Part shown: positions 23,094-23,451 of the stretch, one piece after another
Position numbering within the stretch: the stretch's first letter is position 1
How the letters are laid out: each line of letters starts with the position of its first letter
Assembly (NCBI GenBank): GCA_003086555.1
Contig: QEFN01000015.1
Coordinates: forward strand, 1 to 23,451
Reading direction: 5' to 3'
Source: Sulfolobus sp. SCGC AB-777_G06
GTDB lineage: Archaea; Thermoproteota; Thermoprotei_A; Sulfolobales; Sulfolobaceae
DNA length: 23,451 bases
The notes under the pieces: model-generated
Seen by the model: only the letters and a program-made list of their open reading frames with translations
What the model was told of the DNA's origin: nothing
Database searches by the model: none
Made by a program: the position numbers and the translations under genes

Positions 23094-23451
23094 TACGATT
23101 CACATTATAATATTTGCAGAATTCTTTAAATACACAACTATTACATTTTGGCTTAGAAAAACAATAAAGTTTCCCTACCGTCACTAACCCTGCATGGACT
23201 AGTTTCAACTTATAAAGGTCTCTCCCGACAAGTTCCTCAACGATCTCCTTAGCCTCTTCTCTGGTAAGTTCTACATTAAGTACTCTGCTCACCACTCTCT
23301 TAGCGTAATTGGAACGTGGGAATACGGGAATATTACCTGCAAAGAGTAACAACGCTTCTGCAGTCTCGTCCCCGATGCCCTCTACGTCCTTCAGCGATTT
23401 CTCGTCCTTAACCAGTTTTTCAATACCTATTTTTGACGTTATTTCAGATAG
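23080..23451 (-). CDS. endonuclease III-related (HhH-GPD) DNA glycosylase, 5' partial
   Basis: The frame is open to the right edge, giving the C-terminal 123 residues. A helix-hairpin-helix [20 protein letters not shown] is followed by [20 protein letters not shown]. An iron-sulphur cluster loop [16 protein letters not shown] (C-x5-C-x2-C-x5-C) is near the end. This is the endonuclease III/MagIII arrangement of base-excision repair glycosylases. The hairpin reads GIGDET where endonuclease III has G-(R)-K-T, so the catalytic Lys is absent. The catalytic Asp position (VDTHV in endonuclease III) reads RSNYA. It is therefore more like monofunctional or divergent MagIII-type members. The stop lies inside the sucC start region, an overlap of 14 bases. 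The N-terminus is outside the window. Confidence 0.82.
   Translation of the reverse strand, partial: LSEITSKIGIEKLVKDEKSLKDVEGIGDETAEALLLFAGNIPVFPRSNYAKRVVSRVLNVELTREEAKEIVEELVGRDLYKLKLVHAGLVTVGKLYCFSKPKCNSCVFKEFCKYYNVNRNETL

Overview
The window looks like chromosomal DNA of a Sulfolobales crenarchaeon (Sulfolobus, Saccharolobus, Sulfurisphaera, Stygiolobus or Acidianus type). The evidence is a PCNA of the Sulfolobus PCNA2 type, a PriS/Gins15/L44e/S27e/aIF2-alpha/Nop10 cluster, intron-bearing tRNAs without encoded CCA, TATA boxes about 26 bases from start codons, GGTGA-type ribosome binding sites, an AglB oligosaccharyltransferase, and an SSV-type integrase fragment fused to a tRNA gene. I cannot name the species.

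Layout. (1) 1-1536: the 3' end of a glycosylated, C-terminally anchored Kelch/fibronectin-III surface protein and a short overlapping ORF. (2) About 1540-6620: an AT-rich accessory island with an MFS-like permease, a decayed YhfC-like membrane protein, an HEEGH membrane metallopeptidase, an orphan 207-aa protein, a second decayed membrane protein, and at its right edge the N-terminal part of an SSV-type integrase, int(N). The int(N) frame runs directly into tRNA-Pro(GGG), which marks an old virus or plasmid attachment site. The partner int(C) is not in the window. (3) 6620-13143: RNA-metabolism genes. These are a small zinc-ribbon protein, a COG2112-like kinase, CCA-adding enzyme and ThpR; the UPF0200/UPF0201 pair; and an overlapping operon of ribose-phosphate pyrophosphokinase, tRNA G10 methyltransferase and RNase Z. 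(4) 13193-17560: a rightward information-processing operon, GPN-loop GTPase, then PCNA2, PriS, Gins15, L44e, S27e, aIF2-alpha and Nop10. Most of its genes overlap or nearly abut. (5) 17648-21272: AglB, intron-containing tRNA-Ile(GAU), and a secreted, C-terminally anchored glycoprotein-like protein. (6) 21241-23451: succinyl-CoA synthetase alpha and beta, preceded by a HhH-GPD DNA glycosylase cut by the window edge.

The most interesting signal is translational. Three genes (zinc ribbon at 6922, UPF0200 kinase at 9521, sucD at 22092) have no ATG, GTG or TTG that would keep their essential N-terminal motif. Each has an in-frame ATT at the expected position with a GGTGA-like ribosome binding site just upstream. 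Standard gene callers would miss the first gene and truncate the other two. Other points worth checking are the int(N)/tRNA-Pro fusion around an intron, a palindromic TATA box that fits two divergent leaderless genes, and a hairpin made by the mirrored ends of two convergent genes.
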